Shown here: positions 8,029-16,206 of the stretch, one piece after another | How positions within the stretch are numbered: position 1 is the stretch's first letter | How the letters are laid out: every line of letters begins with the position of its first letter | Notes under the pieces: model-generated | Database searches by the model: none | The model's input: the letters and a program-made list of their open reading frames with translations, nothing else | What the model was told of the DNA's origin: nothing | Source of the DNA: Coprococcus_C sp934318045 | GTDB lineage: Bacteria; Bacillota; Clostridia; Lachnospirales; Lachnospiraceae | Length of the DNA: 64,000 bases | Assembly: GCA_934318045.1 (NCBI GenBank) | Contig: CAKREY010000002.1 | Span: forward strand, 186,001-250,000 | Direction: 5' to 3' | Position numbers and translations under genes: made by a program

Positions 8029-9195
8029 CTAGCAATACCCCTTATCAAACGTAATCACCGCGTAGAACGTCTCCTTCTTCCCGGCCAGCTTCTTCTGGAT
8101 CTCATCCTTGATCTGCGCTTCCGTCTTCCTGCACTCATATGGTACCAGCACATCGAAAATCAGATTCGTATGCGTCGGACCGGATACAATCCGGAAGTCA
8201 TGCATAGTAAGCCCCGCATCGATCTCACGCAGAATCTCGATCATCATATCGCGGCAGACATTTGTCTTCTCGTCATTGTAGTCGACCGGATCCATATGAA
8301 TCGTCATATGTACTTGCAATTCATCATAGATATTCCGCTCTAACTCATCGATAGCGTCATGGATCTCCATGATATTATCGTGGCAGTCCACTTCCACATG
8401 TACGCTGCCAATCAGATTGCCCGGACCATAACTGTGGATGATCAGGTCATGCATGCCATGGCAGAACATATTCTCCGACACAAGCTCCCGGATTTTCTTC
8501 ACAAGCTCTTCATCTGCCGGCTGTCCGAGCAGCTGATCGACCGTATCCTTCACGATACCAAAGCCTGAAATCATAATCATCACAGACACAACAATTCCCA
8601 TGATGCCATCGATCGGAAGGTCGGAAAATGCCGACATCACGAGCGCGATCATCGTCGCGAGCGTCGCATACACATCACTAAAACTGTCTTTCGATGTCGC
8701 TATCATGATTGAAGAAGAAAGCTTTGTTCCAAGCTTCCGGTTCATGATTCCCATGCCAATCTTCACCAGAATCGAAAGGACAAGCACGCAAAGTGCAACT
8801 ACCGAAAATGTCACGCGCTCCGGGTGCAGCACTTTCATCACCGAACTCTTCAACAACTCAAAGCCGACAACCAGAATCGCTGCGGCTATGATCAACGACG
8901 TCAGGTACTCCATCCGTCCATGTCCAAACGGGTGATCCCGGTCGGCCGGTTTTGCCGCCATCTTATAGCCAAACATCGTCACGATGCAGGTTGCACAATC
9001 CGACAGGTTATTCACACCATCCGATACGATGGAGATCGAACCTGCCGCAAGTCCGATTGCAAGCTTGCTTCCAAACAGAAGAATATTGCAGATGATTCCA
9101 ACGATCGAAGAAAAAAATCCATACCGTTTACGGACATCCGGCCGCTCGATGTCATCCGCATCCTTTATACACTTATGAACAAGAAACTCAAGCAC
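8029..9195 (-). CDS. Cation diffusion facilitator (CDF) metal efflux protein
   Basis: A 388-residue membrane protein of the CDF family, which exchanges divalent cations such as Zn, Co, Fe or Mn for protons. Typical features are SDGVNNLSDC and DHPFGHGRMEYL in the membrane half, about six hydrophobic segments, and a C-terminal cytoplasmic metal-binding domain rich in His and Asp (VHVEVDCHDNIMEIHDAIDELE). The longest member-like tail (residues 290-388) looks like a second small ferredoxin-like unit. The start is GTG 9195, preceded by AGAGGAAC, and overlaps the end of the upstream gene by 8 bp, which implies translational coupling. The metal specificity is not predictable. Confidence 0.9.
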   Translation of the reverse strand: MLEFLVHKCIKDADDIERPDVRKRYGFFSSIVGIICNILLFGSKLAIGLAAGSISIVSDGVNNLSDCATCIVTMFGYKMAAKPADRDHPFGHGRMEYLTSLIIAAAILVVGFELLKSSVMKVLHPERVTFSVVALCVLVLSILVKIGMGIMNRKLGTKLSSSIMIATSKDSFSDVYATLATMIALVMSAFSDLPIDGIMGIVVSVMIMISGFGIVKDTVDQLLGQPADEELVKKIRELVSENMFCHGMHDLIIHSYGPGNLIGSVHVEVDCHDNIMEIHDAIDELERNIYDELQVHMTIHMDPVDYNDEKTNVCRDMMIEILREIDAGLTMHDFRIVSGPTHTNLIFDVLVPYECRKTEAQIKDEIQKKLAGKKETFYAVITFDKGYC

Positions 9196-10777
9196 GTTCC
9201 TCTAACTCCTTTATCTTTCTACAATAATTCACAGTTCCGACCCCCATCGCCATAAATACGAAAAACAGCGGTGTTGTAATCGGCTGATTCAGATTCAATA
9301 CACTCTGTGCAAAATACGCAACCGTCGCTGCCAGGCACACACAGATCCACGCATGCTCCTTTGCATGCTTCCACATATACACGATGCTACTTCCTACAAG
9401 TGCCAGGTAAGAAAGCAGTCCCAGGATACCGGTTGTAAACAAATATTGCAGCAGCTCATTATGCGCATTGTCATAGACTTTTCCGGTTACCTGCACCATT
9501 TCATTGTAACATGCGGCTTTCAAAGTCACACGCACCGATTCATTTCCATAGCCAAACAGCTTATTTACAAATGGCGCATCCCCATAGACTTCTACGATCT
9601 TCCGCCAGATATATCCGCGGTAGCTGCCCCACTTATCGTCGAACGTAAGCAGAGAAGAACCCGTAACTGCCAGCACGATCACAGCAATCACGCCAAGTGC
9701 CACGCATGCACCACAGGCAATCAGCACAATCTTCTTTTTGTTCCATGCAGCGATCCGTGTACCAAACTTCGCATGCAGGATACACACGGCTACACACACG
9801 AGCAGTGAGACCACACATAAAAAAAATGCGATATCCAGCCGGTTTAACGCGATTGCAAGCCCACCCCGCTTCTTGTCATAGCGTGTGTGCGCATATTTGT
9901 TGATGAACCCAAGTACGAGATTTCCCGCAAATATCAAGAACAGACCAAACGTTCCATACCGGACTTTTCCCTGCAGAAAAGCAAGGATAAAAAGCACCGC
10001 TACCCCCGCAGCGATCCCCAGGAATACACTGTCACTGTTTGCAATCAGGATGTTATATCCGGCTGCTATAAGCAGGATCCCGGATATCACGCGGTATCCC
10101 CAGTTTTTACAGAAAATAAACACTGCCAGGAAAACCGGTATCGCGATAGAAAGAAAACTCGCGTACATATTGATATTTCCAAATGTCGATATAAACTTCG
10201 TATATTGTTTCTCTGCGATATTGTACCGCAGGTTCAGAAAGTCATGCTCCATGTGCTGCCCGATTGCCACCGCAAATGCAAATGCACTCGCCGCCGCAAA
10301 GAACAAAAAGACAAACATCTGCGGATGAAATCTCTGTGCCAGGACAACTACCATCACGATCAGAATCAGGTACATACAAAGCCCCATATCTCTGCCCTGG
10401 GATCCATAGAACGCATCCTTCTTGTCGTCTGCGACAAGCCATGCAAAAAAGTTTGCCATAAGGAACGCGACAGCCCAAAACTCCGGCCTTAGAAACCGTG
10501 TCCGCCCAGTGTCTGTCACGAGCAGAGAATCATAATGATAATAATTTTTCAAGCTCGTTTCCACCACATACCCAATCAGCGCAAGTGCCAGGTACACACC
10601 TGTCGCATACAGAAAGAAATGGTATTTCGTAATCGTGATATTAAAATAATGATCATCATAGACAATCGGATAAATACCAAAAACAAGAAGCGCATACACA
10701 TAGGATGCAACATCCATCACGCGCACGCCGGTACAATATCCAAGATTGTCTGATTTTGATTTTGATTTGCTGCTCAT
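9188..10777 (-). CDS. O-antigen ligase/Wzy-like polytopic membrane protein
   Basis: A 529-residue protein with about 12 hydrophobic segments. A large loop around residues 375-440 (WGSYRGYIWRKIVEVYGDAPFVNKLFGYG) carries the R and W residues and the following NELLQYLFTTGILGLLSYL pattern typical of the Wzy_C/O-antigen ligase family. These proteins polymerise lipid-linked glycans or ligate them to acceptors. A Ser/Lys-rich cytoplasmic N-terminus precedes the first membrane segment. ATG 10777 follows GGGAGCAGATACGA. It is co-translated with the CDF gene. The acceptor is unknown; in a Gram-positive it could be a cell-wall polymer or a protein. Confidence 0.75.
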   Translation of the reverse strand: MSSKSKSKSDNLGYCTGVRVMDVASYVYALLVFGIYPIVYDDHYFNITITKYHFFLYATGVYLALALIGYVVETSLKNYYHYDSLLVTDTGRTRFLRPEFWAVAFLMANFFAWLVADDKKDAFYGSQGRDMGLCMYLILIVMVVVLAQRFHPQMFVFLFFAAASAFAFAVAIGQHMEHDFLNLRYNIAEKQYTKFISTFGNINMYASFLSIAIPVFLAVFIFCKNWGYRVISGILLIAAGYNILIANSDSVFLGIAAGVAVLFILAFLQGKVRYGTFGLFLIFAGNLVLGFINKYAHTRYDKKRGGLAIALNRLDIAFFLCVVSLLVCVAVCILHAKFGTRIAAWNKKKIVLIACGACVALGVIAVIVLAVTGSSLLTFDDKWGSYRGYIWRKIVEVYGDAPFVNKLFGYGNESVRVTLKAACYNEMVQVTGKVYDNAHNELLQYLFTTGILGLLSYLALVGSSIVYMWKHAKEHAWICVCLAATVAYFAQSVLNLNQPITTPLFFVFMAMGVGTVNYCRKIKELEERA

Positions 10778-10860
10778 TCGTATCTGCTCCCATCTGATTA
10801 GACTGTTTCCAATTATAGCAATTTCTTTTCGAAAAATCCATGATTATTTCCGAAGAACGC

Positions 10861-10896
10861 AAAAAAAGAAGAGAATCAATATTCTCTTCTTTTTCG
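10861..10896 (-). terminator. Terminator after tRNA-Leu
   Basis: A 14-bp stem AAAAAGAAGAGAAT / ATTCTCTTCTTTTT with a 4-base loop and a T-run. It lies 4 bp beyond the 3' end of the tRNA on the minus strand. Confidence 0.85.
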
Positions 10897-10899
10897 TAA

Positions 10900-10983
10900 T
10901 GCGGGAGATGGGACTTGAACCCACACGACGTTGCCATCACTAGATCCTTAGTCTAGCCTGTCTGCCAATTCCAGCACTCCCGC
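10900..10983 (-). tRNA. tRNA-Leu (anticodon AAG)
   Basis: An 84-nt class II tRNA. The acceptor stem is GCGGGAG/CTCCCGC with discriminator A (10900). The D-loop is AATTGGCAGACAGG, the anticodon stem CTAGA/TCTAG, and the 7-base loop CTAAGGA puts A34-A35-G36 at 10949-10947. There is a long variable arm and the T-arm GTGGGTTCAAGTCCCAT. CCA is not encoded. The long variable arm and D-arm fit leucine. Anticodon AAG, with A34 presumably edited to inosine, is unusual in bacteria. Confidence 0.93.
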
Positions 10984-11020
10984 ATGTTCTTGCGTGTTGC
11001 TCACGCTCAACGCAAGACAT

Positions 11021-11049
11021 ATAATATCATTTTGAGATTCACTTGTCAA
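11021..11049 (-). promoter_or_regulatory. tRNA-Leu promoter
   Basis: TTGACA (11044-11049), 17-bp spacer, TATTAT (11021-11026) on the minus strand. It is a near-consensus sigma-A promoter about 40 bp before the mature tRNA. The short 5' leader can fold (CTTGCG...CGCAAG). Confidence 0.85.
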
Positions 11050-11096
11050 CTACTTTTTTCAAAAAATTTGTCGAAAAAATCCTGACCAAACTTCTG

Positions 11097-13472
11097 TTAC
11101 CGCCTGATATAAGAAAAGCGATTTTCCGACCGGATTCCACCATAATTCATAGCCGGTGCAGCACTCCCCTTTTCCACAAGTACAACCTGGATCCCTTCGA
11201 GCCGCTTTGCAAGCCCGGATGTTCCGGCGGGTGCACCATTACGCGCCCAGCCAAGCCAGCCATAAGACTGCGCATGCACGCGGTAATATACATCATAGTG
11301 CTGCGCCATCTCCCCGGTCAATGCAATACAGATCCCTTCGAGTCGTTTTGCCTCGCCGCTCGTTCCACTCATCCGGCCATCCCTGCGCCAGGTATCCGGA
11401 TTGTCCGGATTTTCCTGCCATCCATACGTCTGAACATGGGTTGTGTACACAACACTGCCTGAATAAGGCTTATTGGTAAGCTTGATACAGATACCCTCGA
11501 GTCGTTTTGCTTCCCCACTTGTTCCGCTCAACTGACCATTGTATCTCCAGCCCTGCCAGCCATACGTCTGGACATGCGTACGCGTAAGTATATTACACTG
11601 GTCATCCCCCGGAATCTGCGGATTCTGACTATCTGTCGAGTTCTGGTTCAACACCGGAGCCAGTCCCGGAAGCGCAATATACGTCTCTGACCGGTGCACA
11701 TAGGCCGTTGCATTGACACCCGCATAGTCCAATCCCGGTGCAGCGCTCCCCTTCGGCAGCACAACAATCTGGATACCTTCCAGTCTTTTTGCATATCCGC
11801 CGGAACCGGCAGGCGCACCATTCTTCGCCCATCCAAGCCAGCCATATGTCTGCGCATGCACACGATAAAACACATCATACTTATCCCGGTCAGCCCCTGT
11901 CAGTCTGATCTTGATTGCTTCTAAGCGCTTTCCTTCTGCTTCTGTTCCACTCAGGTCTCCATTTGATGCCCAAGGCAACCACCCATACGTCTGGCAATGC
12001 GTCGTATACCGGATTCCAAGATCCGCGTCCCCGCTCACCGTGATCATAATACCCTCGAGCCGCTTTCCTTCTGCATTGGTTCCGCTTAAACGTCCATTTG
12101 TAACTGGACTCTGCCAGCCATACGTCTGGACATGCGTGCGATAAGACACTGTAATGTCCGCCTGTTTTTCCGGAGCACGCACTTCCACGGTACAGACTGC
12201 TTTCAGATTATTTGTTCGTTTCCGGACCGTAATCTGTGTTTTTCCTGCACCGACAGCAGTCACCGTTCCATCTGCGTCTACCGTTGCAACCCGGATATCG
12301 CCGGACACATAGGAAAGACTCTGGTCCGTCACGTCCGCCGGTGAAAATACCGTGCGAATCGTCGCAACCGGATTGCTGGCGAGATCAAGAACAATCGAAG
12401 GATTTTCCAGCGAGATTGCATCCGCCTCCACGACTGTTTTTACAGAATTATAATCAACCGGACACGCAGGCGCCAAAGTATCATAATAATCATGCGGTGT
12501 ATGAGATTCCTTTGAAGTTCCATCATACGCCATCATCGTTGCATCTGATTTTGCCATATATGCATACCGGTACAAACCGGTATCCCCCCATGTCATATCG
12601 ACATTGTACCACCGGTCACCAAGCTTTGTACGGTTCCATGCATGCGATTGACTCGTCACAGAAACTGTGCGGAGCCCGCCTGCATTTGTGATTGCACTAT
12701 ACAGCTTCGCATAACCGGCACACACAGACTTCTGCGTCATCACAGCACTGTAAAGCGACTGGTTAAAAATATCGCTGACACCGGCCTGGTCATAAGAGAC
12801 ATTGTCACATACAATATCACACGCTTTCTTCATCTTCTTATACTCTGTCGTCTGCGCTGCAACCTCCTGCGCCCAGCCATCCACAATACGGAAGATCTCA
12901 GAAGACATATCCGAACGGGAATCGCCATCCGCAAACGTGTCATAGACCTTGATATACACGACTTTACTATTATAATAAAGGCCATTCGCCAGGAAATAAT
13001 ACTCCGGATTCTGATAATTAAAGATATAAACCAGCGCAGACAGATCTTCCTTGGACATATTATCATGGGAAAATGGTCCGATTCCATAGACTGCCTTGCC
13101 ATTTACCATCAATTTCGTGATGTCGGCCCGGGTATTCATATACCGTTCACACATGGCCGCCATCGCATCGTAGATACTCTGCCATTCTTCGTTCATATTC
13201 TCATAGCAATACGTATCTCCGTATCGATCCCAGTCCGACCGGTTCACAGCCGAAAACAACGTACTGTCATCGCCATTGCTATAGGCCGCCTGTTCCGACG
13301 CATCGAGTTCTCCATAGCTTTCGTCGATTTCCACTGCCTCGATCGGGAGCAGATCTCCAGTCGGAAGCTCCTGCTCCTCCGCATGTACACGCACCGGAAC
13401 CATCAGCATTGAAACCATACAGACAACTGCCAGGATCCAACTTAAAATTTTCTTTTCTTTTGCAATTTTCAA
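11097..13472 (-). CDS. Secreted transglutaminase-like protein with Ig-like domain and six ChW repeats
   Basis: About 791 residues. A signal peptide (ILSWILAVVCMVSMLMVPVRVHA, cleavage probably after VHA) is followed by a transglutaminase/protease-like domain. Its triad is visible: Cys in QKSVCAGYAKLYSA, His in QSHAWNRT, Asp in WYNVDMTWGD. Next is a Big2-type Ig domain (VATVDADGTVTAVGAGKTQITV), then six ChW repeats with H-x-Q-[ST]-Y-G-W and G-x(3,4)-A-[EK]-x-K-R-L-E-[GA]-I. ChW repeats are found in clostridial surface and cellulolysis-associated proteins and probably bind the cell wall or polysaccharide. TTG 13472 is preferred because GGAGG lies 8 bases upstream; the in-frame ATG 13487 lies at that GGAGG. 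The gene is monocistronic, with a promoter overlapping the rplT terminator. Confidence 0.85.
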   Translation of the reverse strand: MKIAKEKKILSWILAVVCMVSMLMVPVRVHAEEQELPTGDLLPIEAVEIDESYGELDASEQAAYSNGDDSTLFSAVNRSDWDRYGDTYCYENMNEEWQSIYDAMAAMCERYMNTRADITKLMVNGKAVYGIGPFSHDNMSKEDLSALVYIFNYQNPEYYFLANGLYYNSKVVYIKVYDTFADGDSRSDMSSEIFRIVDGWAQEVAAQTTEYKKMKKACDIVCDNVSYDQAGVSDIFNQSLYSAVMTQKSVCAGYAKLYSAITNAGGLRTVSVTSQSHAWNRTKLGDRWYNVDMTWGDTGLYRYAYMAKSDATMMAYDGTSKESHTPHDYYDTLAPACPVDYNSVKTVVEADAISLENPSIVLDLASNPVATIRTVFSPADVTDQSLSYVSGDIRVATVDADGTVTAVGAGKTQITVRKRTNNLKAVCTVEVRAPEKQADITVSYRTHVQTYGWQSPVTNGRLSGTNAEGKRLEGIMITVSGDADLGIRYTTHCQTYGWLPWASNGDLSGTEAEGKRLEAIKIRLTGADRDKYDVFYRVHAQTYGWLGWAKNGAPAGSGGYAKRLEGIQIVVLPKGSAAPGLDYAGVNATAYVHRSETYIALPGLAPVLNQNSTDSQNPQIPGDDQCNILTRTHVQTYGWQGWRYNGQLSGTSGEAKRLEGICIKLTNKPYSGSVVYTTHVQTYGWQENPDNPDTWRRDGRMSGTSGEAKRLEGICIALTGEMAQHYDVYYRVHAQSYGWLGWARNGAPAGTSGLAKRLEGIQVVLVEKGSAAPAMNYGGIRSENRFSYIRR

Positions 13473-13516
13473 AGATACAACCTCCATTTCCAGGCTGTCA
13501 CATCACGCCTGTCTGT

Positions 13517-13554
13517 ATTATAACAAAACCCGCTGTCAAAAGACAACGGGTTTT
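13517..13554 (-). terminator. rplT operon terminator with an embedded promoter
   Basis: The stem AAACCCGTTGTC, loop TTTT, GACAGCGGGTTT (13525-13554) has T-runs on both sides and lies just after rplT. On the same strand TTGTCT (13541-13546), an 18-bp spacer and TATAAT (13517-13522) form a promoter for the ChW protein. The -35 element therefore sits inside the terminator stem. Confidence 0.7.
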
Positions 13555-13571
13555 TATAATAGACGGATAAA

Positions 13572-13928
13572 TTATGCGAGCTTGCTCTTTGCAACCTCTA
13601 CTACCTTTGTGAAGCCTTCTGGATCGCTGATTGCCATCTCGGAAAGCATCTTTCTGTTCAGATCTACACCTGCAAGCTTCAGACCATACATCAGCTTGCT
13701 GTAGGAAAGTCCGTTCATTCTGGCTGCAGCATTGATACGAGCGATCCAGAGCTGTCTGAACTGTCTCTTTCTCTGCTTTCTGCCAGCATAAGAAGATGTA
13801 AGGGCTCTCATCACTGACTGCTTTGCTACTCTGTACTGCTTTGATCTTGCTCCCTTGTATCCTTTTGCGAGCTTCAATGTTCTATTATGTCTCTTCTTAG
13901 CGCCTACGCCGCCTTTAATTCTTGCCAT
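13572..13928 (-). CDS. rplT: 50S ribosomal protein L20
   Basis: A 118-residue, highly basic protein with the complete L20 sequence pattern (RIKGGVGAKKRHNRTLKLAKGY, SYAGRKQRKRQFRQLWIARINAA, LNRKMLSEMA). It binds 23S rRNA early in 50S assembly. In Firmicutes it also represses its own operon by binding the leader RNA. It is the last gene of infC-rpmI-rplT, 20 bp after rpmI, and is followed by an intrinsic terminator. Confidence 0.97.
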   Translation of the reverse strand: MARIKGGVGAKKRHNRTLKLAKGYKGARSKQYRVAKQSVMRALTSSYAGRKQRKRQFRQLWIARINAAARMNGLSYSKLMYGLKLAGVDLNRKMLSEMAISDPEGFTKVVEVAKSKLA

Positions 13929-13948
13929 CGTTCATTCCTCCTAATATC

Positions 13949-14146
13949 CTATAAATATGGTAAAATCTTCTTCATAACTTTGCTGTTTGTAGCGTCAGTC
14001 ATAGTTGCTTTTCTAAGATTTCTCTTTCTCTTTGTAGACTTCTTAGTAAGAATGTGGCTCTTGTAAGCCTTATTTCTCTTAAGCTCACCTGTTCCTGTCT
14101 TCTTAAAACGCTTTGCAGCTGCTCTTTTTGTCTTTAACTTTGGCAT
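13949..14146 (-). CDS. rpmI: 50S ribosomal protein L35
   Basis: A 65-residue basic protein that matches L35 throughout (MPKLKTKRAAAKRFKKTGTG, HILTKKSTKRKRNLRK). It is the middle gene of the conserved infC-rpmI-rplT operon. ATG 14146 has an AAGGAGG-type site just upstream. Confidence 0.97.
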   Translation of the reverse strand: MPKLKTKRAAAKRFKKTGTGELKRNKAYKSHILTKKSTKRKRNLRKATMTDATNSKVMKKILPYL

Positions 14147-14202
14147 TTCTTTTCCTCCTTAAAAATCATGCATATGCATGGTGATTTCTTATTTATATGA
14201 AT

Positions 14203-14709
14203 TTAACGTTTTTCAGCTAAAAACATGATCATACTTCTGCCTTCAAACTTTGCCGGCTTATCGATGACTGCGACATCGGAAAGCATCTCTGCAAAAGAAT
14301 CTAAGATTGCCTTTCCATTGTCTGTATGTGCAAGCTCTCTGCCCCGGAACCGGAGTGTAACTTTCACTTTATCGCCCTTGGTCAGGAACTTCCTGGCCAT
14401 GTTTGCCTTTGTATTCAGATCGTTTCCATCGATATTCGGTGATAAACGTACTTCCTTTATGTCAATGATTCTCTGTTTCTTCTTTGCTTCCTTCTCGCGG
14501 CGGGTCTGCTCATAACGGAACTTACCGTAATCCATAATCTTGCAAACCGGTGGCTTCGCAGTCGGAGCAATCTTGATCAAGTCTACACCCTGCTCATCTG
14601 CCAGCTTCTGTGCATCTTTCGCTGACATGATACCAAGCTGTTCTCCTGTCTCACTTACGACACGGACTTCCTTGTCACGAATCTGTTCATTAATCATTAA
14701 ATCGCTAAT
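14203..14709 (-). CDS. infC: Translation initiation factor IF-3 (ATT start)
   Basis: About 169 residues. The N-domain begins ISDLMINEQIRDKEVRVV and the C-domain carries VKVTLRFRGRE and KPAKFEGRSMIMFLAEKR. IF-3 binds the 30S subunit and rejects non-canonical start codons. The frame is open upstream to 14787, but that part is leader RNA. GGGAGG lies 8 bases before ATT 14709, and the next ATG (14697) would cut off the conserved start. Use of AUU is the known autoregulatory device of infC. It is the first gene of the operon. Confidence 0.92.
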   Translation of the reverse strand: MSDLMINEQIRDKEVRVVSETGEQLGIMSAKDAQKLADEQGVDLIKIAPTAKPPVCKIMDYGKFRYEQTRREKEAKKKQRIIDIKEVRLSPNIDGNDLNTKANMARKFLTKGDKVKVTLRFRGRELAHTDNGKAILDSFAEMLSDVAVIDKPAKFEGRSMIMFLAEKR

Positions 14710-14758
14710 AATATACACCTCCCTCGGGTACCGCCCCTCGCATCTGCTCGGTGGCATT

Positions 14759-14938
14759 AAAAAAGTGGATAGACAAACTATCCACACACTGTTATAATAA
14801 GAAATCTATATGACCCGCATCCTGTGATGCATACTCTTACTATAGTAACCCGAGTCGCCAGCGCGCTAAGGTGAGAGTGGATACTCTGCTTTCATCAACA
14901 TACTTGCATACTATAGCATGCAAGTATGGAGTTGTCAA
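14759..14938 (-). promoter_or_regulatory. infC-rpmI-rplT promoter and leader attenuator
   Basis: The promoter is TTGACA (14933-14938), 17-bp spacer, TATAGT (14910-14915). About 120 nt of leader RNA follow, ending in a terminator hairpin GTGGATAG, loop TTTGT, CTATCCAC, then six T residues (14759-14785), about 50 nt before the infC start. In Firmicutes this arrangement is the L20-responsive leader; I infer that role from position and did not match the full consensus structure. A perfect 11-bp inverted repeat, CATACTTGCAT (14899-14909) and ATGCAAGTATG (14918-14928), spans the -10 box. Confidence 0.75.
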
Positions 14939-14955
14939 TAGGTTTTTCTAAATTT

Positions 14956-16068
14956 TTATACACAAATCAGTTCCTTCGGTGACGATGCCAGATTCCGGTA
15001 GCCATCCTCCGTGACTACGATCATATCCTCGATCCGCACACCGAATCTTCCCGGCAGATAGATTCCCGGCTCCACCGTGATCACGACCCCCGGCTTTAAT
15101 ACAGCATCACATTTCATAGAAAAACGCGGCTCCTCATGGATAAAAAGCCCTACGCTGTGTCCGAGTCCATGTCCGAAATAATCTCCATACCCTGCTTCCG
15201 CTATCATATCTCTTGCAACCTTATCTACGTCCGAGCAAACCATCCCCGGTCTGATGACTGCAAGTGCCGCAAGCTGTGCCCGAAGTACGGTATCATACAC
15301 CGTCTTCTGCTCCGCATCCACCTGCGATCCAATATGGATCGTCCGCGTCATATCCGAACAATACCCCTGATACATACAACCAAAATCCATCGTCAGGAAA
15401 TCGCCTTCTTCCAAAACCTTCGGCTGTGGCATCGCATGTGGCAGGCTGCTGTTTTTCCCGCTTGCCGCGATCGTATCGAAACTTGTTCCTTCCGCGCCGC
15501 GTAGCCGCATCTCATATTCAAGCTGCAATGCCACGCGCTGTTCGGTAAGCCCATCCTTCCAGTTCTCCCGGATGAACTTCACGATCTCTGTAAATGCTTC
15601 ATCCCCAATCTGCTCCGCCCGCGCAAGCTTCGCAATCTCGTCCTCTGTCTTCACTTCCCGGTATGCATTTACCGCATCTTCGAGTGGCACAAACTCCACC
15701 TGCACCTTTGGTAATTCCTTCGCAAATGTATCGACGAAAGCCCGGTATTGCATATAGGAAATCTCCTTGTTCTCAAATCCGATGCGAAGTGTAGGTTCTT
15801 CTTTTACCGCAACAGCTTTCTGCCAAAGCCCCGCAATCGTCTTCGCATATCCATCATGCCCGATATCGATACAGGAAAATTCCGGTGCCTCAATCTGCAC
15901 CTGCTCCGTATACCGGCTGTCGGTCAGGATATACTGTGCGTCAGCAAATGCCACAAGCATCCCTGTATGCCCCCGGTAACCAGATATATGATGGATATTG
16001 TAACCATCTGTTAAAATCAATATATGCAAATCTTTGTTTTGTATCAGCTGTGTAAGTTGTGTGTTCAT
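14956..16068 (-). CDS. M24 family Xaa-Pro aminopeptidase
   Basis: A 370-residue cytosolic metallopeptidase that removes an N-terminal residue preceding proline. It has a creatinase-type N-domain (about residues 1-130) and a pita-bread domain with the five metal ligands: Asp in TMDFGCMYQGY, Asp in CSDMTRT, His in GHGLGHSVGLFIHE, Glu in VEPGIYL and Glu in VRIEDM. The length of about 360 residues matches the PepQ/YpdF/YqhT type. ATG 16068 follows TTAGGAGAATCCGTCT. It is transcribed alone from the promoter at 16107-16136. Confidence 0.92.
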   Translation of the reverse strand: MNTQLTQLIQNKDLHILILTDGYNIHHISGYRGHTGMLVAFADAQYILTDSRYTEQVQIEAPEFSCIDIGHDGYAKTIAGLWQKAVAVKEEPTLRIGFENKEISYMQYRAFVDTFAKELPKVQVEFVPLEDAVNAYREVKTEDEIAKLARAEQIGDEAFTEIVKFIRENWKDGLTEQRVALQLEYEMRLRGAEGTSFDTIAASGKNSSLPHAMPQPKVLEEGDFLTMDFGCMYQGYCSDMTRTIHIGSQVDAEQKTVYDTVLRAQLAALAVIRPGMVCSDVDKVARDMIAEAGYGDYFGHGLGHSVGLFIHEEPRFSMKCDAVLKPGVVITVEPGIYLPGRFGVRIEDMIVVTEDGYRNLASSPKELICV

Positions 16069-16106
16069 AGACGGATTCTCCTAAATTATATATTTATGTT
16101 TATCTT

Positions 16107-16136
16107 ATCATATTTTTGTTCTTTTTTCATCATCAA
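16107..16136 (-). promoter_or_regulatory. Promoter for the M24 aminopeptidase gene
   Basis: TTGATG (16131-16136), 18-bp spacer, TATGAT (16107-16112), about 40 bp before the start codon. A possible extended -10 (TGCTATAAT) lies just upstream. Confidence 0.5.
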
Positions 16137-16144
16137 ATTATAGC

Positions 16145-16181
16145 AAAAACCACGAGGATCCTCTCGGATACACCCGTGGTT
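16145..16181 (-). terminator. Terminator at the end of the pilus locus
   Basis: On the minus strand AACCACG pairs with CGTGGTT around an inner ATCC-GAGA-GGAT stem and is followed by TTTTGC. It lies 26 bp after the stop of the 1,814-residue gene. Confidence 0.75.
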
Positions 16182-16206
16182 AAATCTTGCTTGTATGAAC
16201 TTCTTT

